Source: a candidate division Zixibacteria bacterium SM23_73_2
GTDB lineage: Bacteria > Zixibacteria > MSB-5A5 > SM23-73-2
Assembly (NCBI GenBank): GCA_001304315.1
Contig: LJUW01000001.1
Location: 1-61,958, forward strand
Direction: 5' to 3'
DNA: 61,958 bases
A program made the position numbers and the translations under genes. A model generated the notes under the pieces. That model worked only from the letters and a program-made list of their open reading frames with translations. It searched no databases and was not told the DNA's origin. Shown here one piece after another: positions 42,172 through 51,226 of the stretch (the first letter of the stretch is position 1; the number at the start of each line of letters is the position of its first letter).

Positions 42172-44022
42172 CTACAACTTAAACTGCATCTGATAAAGAT
42201 TTTTGTACAGACCCTCCCTCTGGATTAGGTCCAGGTGATCTCCCATCTGAACTATTTTACCTTTATCCATTACAACTATCTTATCTGCGTTCTTAACCGT
42301 GGACAAACGATGGGCGATGACAAAGGTGGTTCTGTCCTTTATCAACCTGTCGATCGCCTCCTGAACCAACTTCTCCGATTCCGAGTCTAAAGCCGAGGTG
42401 GCTTCGTCGAAAATCAAAATCTGAGGGTCTTTGAAAATCGCCCGGGCAATAGCCAATCTCTGCCGCTCTCCACCTGAAAGCTTGACCCCTCTGTCTCCAA
42501 TCAAGGTTTGATAACCATCGGACATTCTCAAAATAAAGTCATGAGCGTTAGCTGTCTTAGCTGCTGAATGAACCTTTTCGTTCTCTGCCCCGTTATAACC
42601 ATATGCGATATTGTTCCAAACCGTGTCGTTGAAGAGAATGGTCTCCTGGGTAACGATTCCCAGGTTATTGCGAAGCGAGATTATATCCAACAGCTTTAAA
42701 TCCACACCATCGATCTTTATTCCGCCCCTGGTCGGATCGTAAAATCTTGCCAGAAGATCCACCAGGGTCGATTTACCCGCACCGGAGGGACCAACTAAAG
42801 CTATGATCTCTCCATTTTTCACCTCCAGGTTAATCCGGTGTAAAACCTCCTTTTTGCCATCATAGGAAAAGCAAACATCTGTGAATTCGATTTTATTTTT
42901 GAATCCATCCAGGAAAATTGGACGGGGAGGTGATTTGATTTTTGGCTCGGTATCCAGAATATCAAAAATCCTCTTTGCCGCAGCCAAACCCTGCTGTATC
43001 TCTATATTGGTCTGGGAAACCTTTTTTATCGGATCCATAAGTGAAAACATGGCAAAGAGAAAAAGGAAGAACCTCTCCGGCGTTACCCCCCCTCCCTCCA
43101 GAATGCTTTTTCCTCCAAACCAGAGGATCAAAACCCCAACCACAACACCCAGGTATTCAGTTAAAGGAGGTCCCAGAGAGCCTATCCTTATTAGCTTCAC
43201 CATAGTCTTGAAGTAATCCTTGGTCGCATCCATGAATTTCTTTATCTCGAATCTCTCCATGGCAAAAGCCTTCACCACCCTTATTCCTGAGACCGTCTCC
43301 TGAAGTACCGAGGTCATAGTCCCCATTTTTGTCTGGACCAGAATGCTTTTGACCCTGAGTTTCATCGCCAGCTTGTTTATCAAAAAAAGGCTGGGAGGCA
43401 GAACAACAAAAGCCAGAAGTGCAAGTTTCCAAGCTGCCCAGAATACTAAAAATAAAAATACCAGAACCAGAAAACTCTGTCTTAAAAGCATGGCGAATCC
43501 GTTACCCACTGCACCTCTTACCAGGTTAATGTCGTTGGTTATCCTGGAGATCAAAACTCCGGTTTTCTTTCCATGAAAAAACTCCAGAGGTAGATTATGG
43601 TAATGGGAGTAAAGCCTGTTTCTTATGTCCATAATTACCCCCTCTTCTGCTTTAACTACCAAAAAACTTTGACAATACCAGAAGACATTTTTAAAGAAGA
43701 ACACGATTAATATAATGATACACAATCTTTTAAGTGTATCCACTTTAGTACTTCCTTTAAGGATACTGTCAGCTTTATCCTCAAGATATTTTGGAAGCAG
43801 AACCACCAAGCTTTCCGATTCTTTAGAGATCGGATCTTTTCCTTCGGTTTGTCTCTGGTCAATCACTTCCTTTTCAGGATAAAAAACCACCTTGGTAAAA
43901 GGCACGATCATAGTAACCGAGAATCCGCTCATCCCCGCATACAAAGCCATAAATAATATGGCGGGAATAAGATATCTCAAATGGGGCTTAAGAAATTTTA
44001 AGAGTCTAAAATAGAGCTTCAT
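42172..44022 (-). CDS. msbA: ABC transporter, MsbA-like lipid A/core exporter
   Basis: A 616-residue half-transporter. The N-terminal membrane domain has six helices, with an unusually long loop of about 60 residues between helices 1 and 2 (EKEVIDQRQTEGKDPISKESESLVVLLPKYLEDKADS). The C-terminal ATPase has Walker A VGPSGAGKSTLVD, Q-loop TQETILFNDTVWNNIAYGY, signature KLSGGERQRLAIARAI, Walker B ILIFDEATSALD and H-loop IAHRLS. In the middle of glycosyltransferases for LPS core it most likely flips lipid A-core across the inner membrane. The GT9 gene upstream is 20 bases away. Confidence 0.87.
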   Translation of the reverse strand: MKLYFRLLKFLKPHLRYLIPAILFMALYAGMSGFSVTMIVPFTKVVFYPEKEVIDQRQTEGKDPISKESESLVVLLPKYLEDKADSILKGSTKVDTLKRLCIIILIVFFFKNVFWYCQSFLVVKAEEGVIMDIRNRLYSHYHNLPLEFFHGKKTGVLISRITNDINLVRGAVGNGFAMLLRQSFLVLVFLFLVFWAAWKLALLAFVVLPPSLFLINKLAMKLRVKSILVQTKMGTMTSVLQETVSGIRVVKAFAMERFEIKKFMDATKDYFKTMVKLIRIGSLGPPLTEYLGVVVGVLILWFGGKSILEGGGVTPERFFLFLFAMFSLMDPIKKVSQTNIEIQQGLAAAKRIFDILDTEPKIKSPPRPIFLDGFKNKIEFTDVCFSYDGKKEVLHRINLEVKNGEIIALVGPSGAGKSTLVDLLARFYDPTRGGIKIDGVDLKLLDIISLRNNLGIVTQETILFNDTVWNNIAYGYNGAENEKVHSAAKTANAHDFILRMSDGYQTLIGDRGVKLSGGERQRLAIARAIFKDPQILIFDEATSALDSESEKLVQEAIDRLIKDRTTFVIAHRLSTVKNADKIVVMDKGKIVQMGDHLDLIQREGLYKNLYQMQFKL

Positions 44023-44042
44023 TTGATACTTCTCAATTTAGA

Positions 44043-45209
44043 TTAAACCTTTCCCCTTCCCTCTCCTTTATAAGGAGAGGGTACTGGTGAGGTTTTATCA
44101 AAAAGATCTCTGAAGGATTTAAAGTTTTTATCCTCGTTGGGCAAAGATATAACAAAATCGTGCAACTTTTCTTTTACCCTTTCAACCGAAACCTCCCCCT
44201 CCTCACCCACGATGATTTTATGTTTTTCTCCCCAGGGCCCGTACTTAACCGGATCGGAATCGAGGAAAATCGCAAAAGTTGGAGTTCCAACCGCAGCTGA
44301 GAGATGCATCACCCCTGAGTCCGAGGAGATGAAAAGATCTGTCCTTCTAATCAGAGCTGCTAAGGTCGGCAAGGGAAAAAGATCAGCTAAAATGATATTT
44401 CCCCCCAGTATCAAATCTTTAACTAAAGCTTTCTCCTCGGGTCCCCAGATGAGAATAACCTTAAAGTTAAACTCTTTAACCAAAAAGTCTGCCAACCTAA
44501 AAAAGTTTTGCCCTCCCCACCTTTTCTTACCTCTTCCACCCAGATTAATACCCACAAGAAAATCTTTATCATTTACACCCTTACCAGCCAGATAATCCAG
44601 AACAAGCTTTTCGCTATCAACTGAAATATCCACCGACAACTGGTGGATGGGAACCTCTCCGAAAAGAAAACGCAAAAGTTCCAAATGCATATCCACCGCA
44701 TGTTTTGGCTCCTTTTTTATGGGAGCCTCGATATTTAAGAAATTCTCGGAGCCTTCCTTTTTATACCCCACTCTGTATTTCGCTCCACTCAAGGCTGTGT
44801 ACAGAAAATTGTTTGCTGAGATCTGATTCTCATCTGATAGATCGAAACACAGATCGAATTTCTCCTCTCTGATCATATTTACCATCTTCAGTAAAGAAAA
44901 AGGCCAGAATATATACCTCTTCTTATTAACTGCAAATATCCCCTCCACCACCGAATAATTGGAAAAAAGCTCTCCGAAGGTTTTGGAGGCAAGGTAAAAG
45001 ATTCTGGCTTGGGGGAACAGGTCCTTCAAAGCCCAAAGAAACGGGGTGGTCAAAATCAGATTCCCGATCCTTTCATCCTGGCGAACAACCAGTATTTTCT
45101 TTATCTTGGATAAATCGATATCCTCTTTTTGTTTTGGACTACTCTTCAGAAAAAATCCTGCGAGTCTGAAAAAAAATCTCTTAACTTTTCTTTCGAAGTA
45201 TTTCAGCAT
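44043..45209 (-). CDS. GT9 family glycosyltransferase (heptosyltransferase-like)
   Basis: A 388-residue GT9 protein. After a 35-residue basic lead (MLKYFERKVKRFFFRLAGFF...) comes KILVVRQDERIGNLILTTPFLWALKDLFPQARIFYLA. Further on are VGINLGGRGKKRWGGQNFFRLADFL and FISSDSGVMHLSAAVGTPTFAIFLDSDPVKYGPWG. It lacks the C-terminal cysteine cluster of the other two stand-alone GT9 proteins. It is the first gene of the msbA operon and has a promoter-like pair upstream. Likely transfers a core sugar. Confidence 0.85.
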   Translation of the reverse strand: MLKYFERKVKRFFFRLAGFFLKSSPKQKEDIDLSKIKKILVVRQDERIGNLILTTPFLWALKDLFPQARIFYLASKTFGELFSNYSVVEGIFAVNKKRYIFWPFSLLKMVNMIREEKFDLCFDLSDENQISANNFLYTALSGAKYRVGYKKEGSENFLNIEAPIKKEPKHAVDMHLELLRFLFGEVPIHQLSVDISVDSEKLVLDYLAGKGVNDKDFLVGINLGGRGKKRWGGQNFFRLADFLVKEFNFKVILIWGPEEKALVKDLILGGNIILADLFPLPTLAALIRRTDLFISSDSGVMHLSAAVGTPTFAIFLDSDPVKYGPWGEKHKIIVGEEGEVSVERVKEKLHDFVISLPNEDKNFKSFRDLFDKTSPVPSPYKGEGRGKV

Positions 45210-45236
45210 AAGTCTTTTAAATCCTATTAATAAATA

Positions 45237-45265
45237 AGTTTAATATACCAGATTTAAGTTGTCAA
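45237..45265 (-). promoter_or_regulatory. Candidate promoter of the GT9-msbA operon
   Basis: On the minus strand TTGACA (45265-45260), a 17-base spacer and TAAACT (45242-45237), 27 bases before the start codon. The -35 is perfect, the -10 moderate. Confidence 0.5.
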
Positions 45266-45271
45266 TAGATT

Positions 45272-46036
45272 TTAACTTTCGAGACTGGAAGGGAGCTCTA
45301 TCTTAAATCTTTTATCCTCTAAATCCAGATTGAACTTCAATTTTTTGAATCTTACGTCTACCTCAAGACCGGACAAAGATTTTATCCTTATCCTCTCTGG
45401 ATAGTTGAAATCACCGAACCTATCGTGCCTCTCATATCTTATCAGGAAAGACTTTTGATCTTTCCTTTTGATCCAGAAGCTTTTTTTCAGCAAGGCTTTA
45501 TTCTGGTCAATCCAGAATTTTTTAATCCACTCATCCTCCTCCAAAATGTAAACCAGATATCTTCCCTCGGATTTTAAAAATCGGGTTTTTGGATCAGCCA
45601 GACCTGTTTTTCCAACGATAAAATAAAGCAAGGTTTTTAAATCGATTTCCCATTCCCAGTTTTCCCTTAAAAGCAAGCTGTCGTATGAACCCGAATAAAT
45701 TTGATTCTCATCCGGGCGAAAATAGATAAGGCTGTCGTTTCTGAAAACGAGTTTAATAAAATTTATACCCAGCCTGGATTTTAAATAGATGGCAAATTTG
45801 TCAGGTTTTTTGTGTAACAATTCTATGTTGGTTGAAAAACTATCTTTCTTTTCTTTGAACTCCACAGAAAATCTGGAGGCAAAGGTTTTAAGGTTTTCCT
45901 CATAGAAACAGGCTTTTTTTAAAACTTCCTCAGGATTTAACTTTTTAGGCAAGCTAATTTTTTTTGCTGGAAAGCAGCTCAGAAAAACTGAGAAGATTAA
46001 AAGAATTAAAGCATGTTTATAAAAAAGATTGCTCAT
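45272..46036 (-). CDS. Predicted outer-membrane lipoprotein (LolB/DUF4292-like)
   Basis: About 254 residues from ATG 46036 (a TTG four codons upstream is also open). The signal peptide ends in a lipobox (IFSVFLSC), giving a lipid-anchored protein. The mature part is a half-barrel-like chain of strands: LKTFASRFSVEFKEKKDSFSTNIELLHKKPDKFAIYLKS, GINFIKLVFRNDSLIYFRPDENQIYSGSYDSLL, with a LL-rich segment near residue 115 (WEIDLKTLLYFIVG). This resembles LolB/LolA-type lipoprotein-handling folds or DUF4292, which I cannot separate by eye. No Shine-Dalgarno is visible. Confidence 0.6.
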   Translation of the reverse strand: MSNLFYKHALILLIFSVFLSCFPAKKISLPKKLNPEEVLKKACFYEENLKTFASRFSVEFKEKKDSFSTNIELLHKKPDKFAIYLKSRLGINFIKLVFRNDSLIYFRPDENQIYSGSYDSLLLRENWEWEIDLKTLLYFIVGKTGLADPKTRFLKSEGRYLVYILEEDEWIKKFWIDQNKALLKKSFWIKRKDQKSFLIRYERHDRFGDFNYPERIRIKSLSGLEVDVRFKKLKFNLDLEDKRFKIELPSSLES

Positions 46037-46123
46037 TTTTAAACTCAAATGGAGTGTAAAGATTCGGTTTAGGCGAAGATATTTTTGGCATTAAGTTCTA
46101 AAATAAAAACCTTTGATTCCTAT

Positions 46124-46783
46124 CTAAAAAAATCTTGCTAAATCCATCCCGGCAAAAATGATGCTGAAAAAGGAGACGAAAGGACCTATGAAAATCCAGA
46201 AAAAGTTAATTCTCAACATCCAGCTCATCATGACCAGAAATATCAAAAGGAAAGGGCCGAATCTCTCCAGCTGCAAAATCTGGGGTTCATATTCCTGTGG
46301 AAGCATTCCCATAAGTATCTTTGAGCCATCCAGAGGAGGAATGGGCAATAAATTGAATATGGCTAAAGCAATATTTATAACCAGTCCGAATACCAACATG
46401 TAGAAAAAAATGGTCAGGAAAGATGTCTTTGGATCCACCCCAGCTACAAATGGGCTTAAAAATCTTATGATAATGCCGCAGCCTAAAGCACATAAGATGT
46501 TCGATCCTGGTCCAGCCAAGGAGACCCACATCATATCTTTTCTCGGGTTTCTGAAATTAAAAGGATTGACCGGAACGGGTTTGGCCCAGCCGAAATGGAC
46601 TATAAAAAGCATAAGGGTGCCAATGGGATCGAGATGGGAGAGGGGATTCAAGGTTAACCTTCCAGCATACTTGGCAGTCGGATCGCCCAATCGGTTTGCC
46701 ACCCATCCATGGGCAAACTCATGCACCGTTATGGCGAAAAGAATCGGTGGTGCCCAGATTAAAATTCCTGCTAAAGTATCCAT
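46124..46783 (-). CDS. Site-2 protease family (M50) membrane metallopeptidase
   Basis: A 219-residue membrane protein with five to six helices. The zinc motif HEFAH (VHEFAHGWVANRLGDPTAKYAGRLTLNPLSHLDPIGTL, about residues 21-58) and the third ligand segment NLLPIPPLDGSKIL near residue 165 are intact. This is the short M50B form without PDZ or CBS domains, common across bacteria and of unknown substrate. It follows the 3-methyladenine glycosylase gene by 30 bases on the same strand. Confidence 0.88.
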   Translation of the reverse strand: MDTLAGILIWAPPILFAITVHEFAHGWVANRLGDPTAKYAGRLTLNPLSHLDPIGTLMLFIVHFGWAKPVPVNPFNFRNPRKDMMWVSLAGPGSNILCALGCGIIIRFLSPFVAGVDPKTSFLTIFFYMLVFGLVINIALAIFNLLPIPPLDGSKILMGMLPQEYEPQILQLERFGPFLLIFLVMMSWMLRINFFWIFIGPFVSFFSIIFAGMDLARFF

Positions 46784-46813
46784 CTTAAAGTTTCTTGCTA
46801 TTCTAAAAACACA

Positions 46814-47392
46814 CTACCTTTTAGATACGAATCCATTCTCAGGAATGTAAAACCTCCACTTTTTATCCTTTCCTTCATTTATACCGATTCGAGAAGCAGA
46901 AACTATTCTATCAGTTTTATCTTCTCTATCCTCCACCCAGATAAGATCAGAACAGAGATCAGCTCCATTCAAACTTTTATCTAATCCAAAGGCTATGCAT
47001 AGCTTTCCCGGACCATTGGTGAGATTTTCAATCTTTTTTGTTTTTCTTCTTTTAATCATCAAATCAACCCCCTCCTTCGGCTCCACTGCTCTGATCAGAA
47101 CAGCAGCAGGGAATCCCGCTTTTTCAGTGACGAAATTGAGACAGTAATACATACCGTAGGTTAGATAGATATAGGTGAATCCGGGCTTGCCGAACATCAA
47201 CCGGGTGCGCGGTGTTAATCCCCGGTAAGCATGGGAAGCCGGATCGTTTTTCCCGATATATGCTTCTGTTTCCACGATCTTCCCCGAAACTAACCTTCTC
47301 CCCTTTTTCACCACAAGATATTTTCCCAAAAGCTCTTTAGCCACCCTTAAAGTTGGTCTTTCAAAAAAACTTCTTCTCAGCTTCTTGCCCAT
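46814..47392 (-). CDS. mpg: 3-methyladenine DNA glycosylase (AAG/MPG family)
   Basis: A 192-residue glycosylase of the mammalian-type AAG family, which excises 3-methyladenine, hypoxanthine and related bases. Visible hallmarks are LLGKYLVVKKGRRLVSGKIVETEAYIGKNDPASHAYRGLTPRTRLMFGKPGFTYIYLTYGMYYCLNFVTE (residues 20-90, with the catalytic E and the Y used for intercalation), AAVLIRAVEP and LTNGPGKLCIAFGLDKSLNG. The length is normal. It lies 5 bases downstream of the HEAT-repeat gene, though no functional link is apparent. Confidence 0.92.
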   Translation of the reverse strand: MGKKLRRSFFERPTLRVAKELLGKYLVVKKGRRLVSGKIVETEAYIGKNDPASHAYRGLTPRTRLMFGKPGFTYIYLTYGMYYCLNFVTEKAGFPAAVLIRAVEPKEGVDLMIKRRKTKKIENLTNGPGKLCIAFGLDKSLNGADLCSDLIWVEDREDKTDRIVSASRIGINEGKDKKWRFYIPENGFVSKR

Positions 47393-47397
47393 AAAAG

Positions 47398-48324
47398 CTA
47401 TTTACCTTTCAGGCGATCCAGAACATACTCTATCCTGTTTAAAACAAAAGGATGAGTCTCTTTTTTCTTTATGTTAACCACAGCCACCATTCCCACAGGG
47501 TCTTCTATTTCTCCCAAAGCCTCAACTGCAAATGCCCTGGTTGACCAATCAGGATGATTTAACTTGTTCATCAAAGGTTCCACAGCTTTCTGTTTTTTTA
47601 TTTTCCCCAAAGCTACTATGGAAAGGTTCCTGACGAAATCGTTTTCATCACTTAAAAGTGAAATCAGAGTATCAAAAGCTGAATCACCCATCTCAGATAA
47701 GGATATGCAGGCTGTCATTCTAACCGAGTAGTGAGGATCCTTTAAGGCAGAGACCAATGGTGATATTCCTCTTTTGTCCTTTAATTCTCCCAGGGCAACT
47801 GAGGCACATTTTCTAACCGTTTCAACGGAATCATAAAGCATAACGATAATCTCTTCGGTTATGGTAGTATCCCCGATTTTCCCCAATGCAGAACAAGCTC
47901 CCCCTCTTACGCTATGGGTGGGATGAGTCAATTGCTTAGCCAGAGGCAAAACTGCCCTTTTGTCTTTGATCTTTCCCAAGGTTCTGGCAGTTGCCCTCAG
48001 ACGAAATTCATCCTCGGATTTCAGAGATTCGATCAGAGGTAAAACCGCAGGTTCACCGATCTCGGATAATATGTCAACTAAAGTAAGTATCTCCCGGGCA
48101 TCCTGGGTATCCAGTTTTTCAACCAGATATGGAACCGCTAATCCACCCATCTGTATCAATTTCTCCTTGGCTGGACCCTCTTCCTCTCTGAACATCACCA
48201 TCCCGGAGGAAGCCTTGATGAAAAGGCTGTTCACTTCATCTTTTACCCGCTGTGCAAAGGCTGAACACCAGAAACACTGAAAAACCATGAATAAGAAAAT
48301 AAACACTGAAAAAAACTTTCTCAT
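47398..48324 (-). CDS. Exported HEAT-repeat protein
   Basis: A 308-residue protein with signal peptide MRKFFSVFIFLFMVFQCFWCSAFAQ and about seven HEAT/PBS-lyase-like repeats from residue 60 onward (LVDILSEIGEPAVLPLIESLKSEDEFRLRATARTLGKIKDKRAVLPLAKQL and similar). The repeats form a helical scaffold that usually binds other proteins; no enzymatic motif is seen. It is 53 bases downstream of the 12-repeat secreted protein gene, and both carry export signals, so they may act together outside the inner membrane. Confidence 0.82.
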   Translation of the reverse strand: MRKFFSVFIFLFMVFQCFWCSAFAQRVKDEVNSLFIKASSGMVMFREEEGPAKEKLIQMGGLAVPYLVEKLDTQDAREILTLVDILSEIGEPAVLPLIESLKSEDEFRLRATARTLGKIKDKRAVLPLAKQLTHPTHSVRGGACSALGKIGDTTITEEIIVMLYDSVETVRKCASVALGELKDKRGISPLVSALKDPHYSVRMTACISLSEMGDSAFDTLISLLSDENDFVRNLSIVALGKIKKQKAVEPLMNKLNHPDWSTRAFAVEALGEIEDPVGMVAVVNIKKKETHPFVLNRIEYVLDRLKGK

Positions 48325-48377
48325 CCTTTACCTCTTAACTTCATCTTTTTCTATTTTAAATTTTGAATTTTTCTTTT

Positions 48378-50363
48378 TTAATTTTTAATTTTAAAAAACT
48401 CCCCGTCAATTCCCGCTCCCCATTTGGAGGGAATAACCCACCAGGTGCTGTCCTTCCCATTACCAGCATACCAATCTTTACCTGAAAGATCCAAAAAAAG
48501 ACCAACTGAACCATAATCCCTTCTGGGATTACCATAACCCTGGGTGTTGTGGGTTCTTTTAACCGTGTAGCTATCGTCACCCTTATCATCTATTATAATG
48601 CCGATGCCGTTGGCAGATCCGGCACCCTGGGATAGATCGTAGGCACTGTAGGAATCGTCCCCGGATTTATCCAGCAGGATTCCTAAAGCCAGATCATGAC
48701 CGCACCCCTGGGATACGCCTTTGGAGATATACACATCATCACCATTCTCATCGATCAAAACCCCCAGGGTCATGTGAGTTCCCGCACCCTGAGCATACTG
48801 AAAGGAGACGTATTTATCGTTGCCCCAACAATCAACCAAAGCCCCCAAAGCCCACCAGTAGGATGAGCCCTGTCCGAAGATGTCTGAGATGTATGTGTCA
48901 TTGCCAGAATAATCGAACAAAAATCCTATTCCACCGGACATCAAAGGTCTTAGCCCGTACGAAAATCCCTGAGATAAGCTCAGGTAATGATCCTCATACC
49001 TTAATATATCTTTATATTTGTTACCAGCAGAATAGCTATCATTTCCAGAGGAATCAATAAGAGAGCCAAAGCCAGAGACAAAGGCAAATCCCTGAGCAAA
49101 CAAAGCCCCGGAATACTGATCATTGCCCTTCACATCAGATAATACTCCGATTCCAAAAGAGCCAGCACCCTGGGTGAAGGTATCCCCGAAATATTTATCA
49201 TGCCCACCCTGATCCAGAAGAATCCCCACACCGAAAAGACCTGAGCCCAAAGAGAAATTCGATGCCTGGTAATTATCGTCTCCAGATCTGTCCCACAGAA
49301 TTCCCACCCCGAAAAATCCAGAGCCCAAATTATAAAAATCTTTTGTTTTGTACTGATCGTCTCCTCCCAGATCTATAAGCACGGAGAGATTCGCTTTTTC
49401 GCTTGATGAGAAACTGTACTCATCATCCCCTCCCAGATCAATTATAATAGCATAAGAGCCATTATATCGATTGGGAACCTTGTTGCCCACGTAAATATCA
49501 CCATAAGAGCTTTTCAAAGATAAAAGCACATCTTTTTTTATCATCATCGGGTCAGTAATTTTTATATCTTTCACCAGAGCAAAAGCCCTCTGGGTGGCAC
49601 CAGATAAAATCATCCCAGCATTCAAAATCTTTTCAAGCTTAACCTTCTTTAAAGTCGGAATCATCTCCCTGGAAATCTCCTCCTCGTACTTCTCCTCGAA
49701 ATCCAACTGCTCAGCTGATTTGAACTCATCCTCCACGTCATCCTGAAGAAGTATGGGGAAATTCTCTTTCAAGAACTCAAGCTCCTCTTTTGACAAATAT
49801 TCAAGTGCTGAAGCAAGTTCTTTTCTGGCATCAATCATAGCTGAGAGTATTAAAGCCAGAGTCCTTCTTAAATCCCTTGGAAGGTATTTGGCTTTTTTAA
49901 AAGCTTCCTTTTGATCTTTACTCAACTTGCTTTCTGTTTTTTCAAGAAAAGCTAAAATCGCATCCTCAAGCTCCATTGGCTGTACTTTCACTGTTTCTGA
50001 ATCGAAATGGTAACCAAGTGAAGCTATATGATGATTTAGCAAACTGGTTAAAGAGCTCTGGTAGGAAAGCAGCTCAGCTCCCAGACTCTCGCTGTATTCT
50101 GTAGTGGAAAGTGGATTTTGCATCAGGTGATTTATTATATCCAGCCTGAAAGAATCGATATCCAGATAATCAGCCCTTAAAACCAGATCGCTTTGGTTCA
50201 TATTGATGCACTTCAAGGCTTGATCCAGAGCATAGGATCTTAATGAGTCAGCATCCAAACTAAAATCGACCGTTTCTGCTTCAGGAGTTTGCGCAAAGGT
50301 GTGGTTTAAAGAAAAAGTAACAAAAATAAAAATAATCGAAAAAATAAAAAAATTTATTTTCAT
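48378..50363 (-). CDS. Secreted protein with twelve Asp/Gly-rich repeats
   Basis: A 661-residue exported protein (signal peptide MKINFFIFSIIFIFVTFSLNHTFAQ). Residues 30-300 are alpha-helical with charged stretches. Residues about 310-640 consist of twelve repeats of 24-35 residues with the core D-x-x-G-x-D-x-Y followed by a QG.G or LGSG turn and a GxGxLxD strand (DLGGDDEY, DRSGDDNY, DQGGHDKY, DVKGNDQY, DSSGNDSY, DCWGNDKY, DENGDDVY, DKSGDDSY and so on). The spacing of acidic and glycine residues suggests a calcium-binding beta-solenoid, reminiscent of but different from RTX repeats. I recognise no named family. Confidence 0.8.
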   Translation of the reverse strand: MKINFFIFSIIFIFVTFSLNHTFAQTPEAETVDFSLDADSLRSYALDQALKCINMNQSDLVLRADYLDIDSFRLDIINHLMQNPLSTTEYSESLGAELLSYQSSLTSLLNHHIASLGYHFDSETVKVQPMELEDAILAFLEKTESKLSKDQKEAFKKAKYLPRDLRRTLALILSAMIDARKELASALEYLSKEELEFLKENFPILLQDDVEDEFKSAEQLDFEEKYEEEISREMIPTLKKVKLEKILNAGMILSGATQRAFALVKDIKITDPMMIKKDVLLSLKSSYGDIYVGNKVPNRYNGSYAIIIDLGGDDEYSFSSSEKANLSVLIDLGGDDQYKTKDFYNLGSGFFGVGILWDRSGDDNYQASNFSLGSGLFGVGILLDQGGHDKYFGDTFTQGAGSFGIGVLSDVKGNDQYSGALFAQGFAFVSGFGSLIDSSGNDSYSAGNKYKDILRYEDHYLSLSQGFSYGLRPLMSGGIGFLFDYSGNDTYISDIFGQGSSYWWALGALVDCWGNDKYVSFQYAQGAGTHMTLGVLIDENGDDVYISKGVSQGCGHDLALGILLDKSGDDSYSAYDLSQGAGSANGIGIIIDDKGDDSYTVKRTHNTQGYGNPRRDYGSVGLFLDLSGKDWYAGNGKDSTWWVIPSKWGAGIDGEFFKIKN

Positions 50364-50403
50364 CCAGTAAAACCTCCTTTAATAACCAAATTCAGACTTG
50401 TTT

Positions 50404-51129
50404 TTATGAGAACTCTTCGTCTTTTTTCTTTTTCTGAGTTACCTTCAAAACCACTATGCTTACCTCATATAATATGTAAAGCGGTCCTGCAAGCATGATC
50501 TGAGAGAAAAGATCCGGAGGAGTAAGAAAGGAAGCTAAAATCAAAATACCAACGATGGCATATTTTCTTCCCTTAACTAAGGTCTGAGGGCCGATTAAAC
50601 CTATTCTCCCTAAAAAGTAAGATATCACCGGCAACTCAAATACCGCCCCGAAAGCCAGGGTCATATAGGATACGAAGCTCACGTATGAGCTTATTTTTAT
50701 CATAGGCGAAAGCTTCTCGGTTCCGAATCCCAAAAGGAATTTTATCCCCAGGGGGAGAACTAAAAAGAAACAGAAGCAGGCTCCTATTAAAAAAAAGATG
50801 GTGGATGATATCACCACCGGAATAACCAGCTTGATCTCCTTTACAAAAAGACCGGGTACAACGAACTGCCACAGATGATAGAAGATGACCGGAACGCTCA
50901 AGATGATTCCCACGATTATGGACATCTTTATTCTTATGGCAAAAGCCTCGGTGGGATCCATAAAAAAAAGTTGTTCAACCGGACGAGCGATGAAATCTAT
51001 TATCCTGTCTGAGAAAAAATAAGCTGCTATGGAGAAGACCAGAATGAAGATCAAACATCTGATGATCCTTTTTCTCAGCTCCTCCAGATGCTCTATAAAT
51101 GACATCTCCTTTGGTTCTTTTTCCGCCAT
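50404..51129 (-). CDS. tatC: Twin-arginine translocase subunit TatC
   Basis: A 241-residue inner-membrane protein with six helices. The N-terminus MSFIEHLEELRKRIIRCL carries the conserved signal-binding HLxELRxR motif, and AFGAVFELPVISYFLGRIG, GRKYAIVGILILASFLTPPD and MLAGPLYILYEVSI are standard TatC segments. It recognises the RR motif of folded substrates. Two candidate substrates are encoded here (the AmrS-type protein at 1378 and DUF362 at 26702). No tatA or tatB is adjacent; the upstream nrdR gene is 97 bases away. Confidence 0.95.
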   Translation of the reverse strand: MAEKEPKEMSFIEHLEELRKRIIRCLIFILVFSIAAYFFSDRIIDFIARPVEQLFFMDPTEAFAIRIKMSIIVGIILSVPVIFYHLWQFVVPGLFVKEIKLVIPVVISSTIFFLIGACFCFFLVLPLGIKFLLGFGTEKLSPMIKISSYVSFVSYMTLAFGAVFELPVISYFLGRIGLIGPQTLVKGRKYAIVGILILASFLTPPDLFSQIMLAGPLYILYEVSIVVLKVTQKKKKDEEFS

Positions 51130-51153
51130 TTAATTAATTTTATTTCACAACCT

Positions 51154-51187
51154 ATCCACCGAAGGTGGATCCGCCTCAGGTGGAAAG
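51154..51187. repeat. Palindromes between nrdR and tatC
   Basis: ATCCACC-GAA-GGTGGAT (51154-51170) is followed by TCCGCCT-C-AGGTGGA (one G-T pair). They are flanked by AACCT and AGGTT. Neither has a T-run, and the type fits the palindromic family seen elsewhere in the window. Confidence 0.5.
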
Positions 51188-51226
51188 GTTACATCTGCCA
51201 AAATACTTATATCGACTCACCAACTA

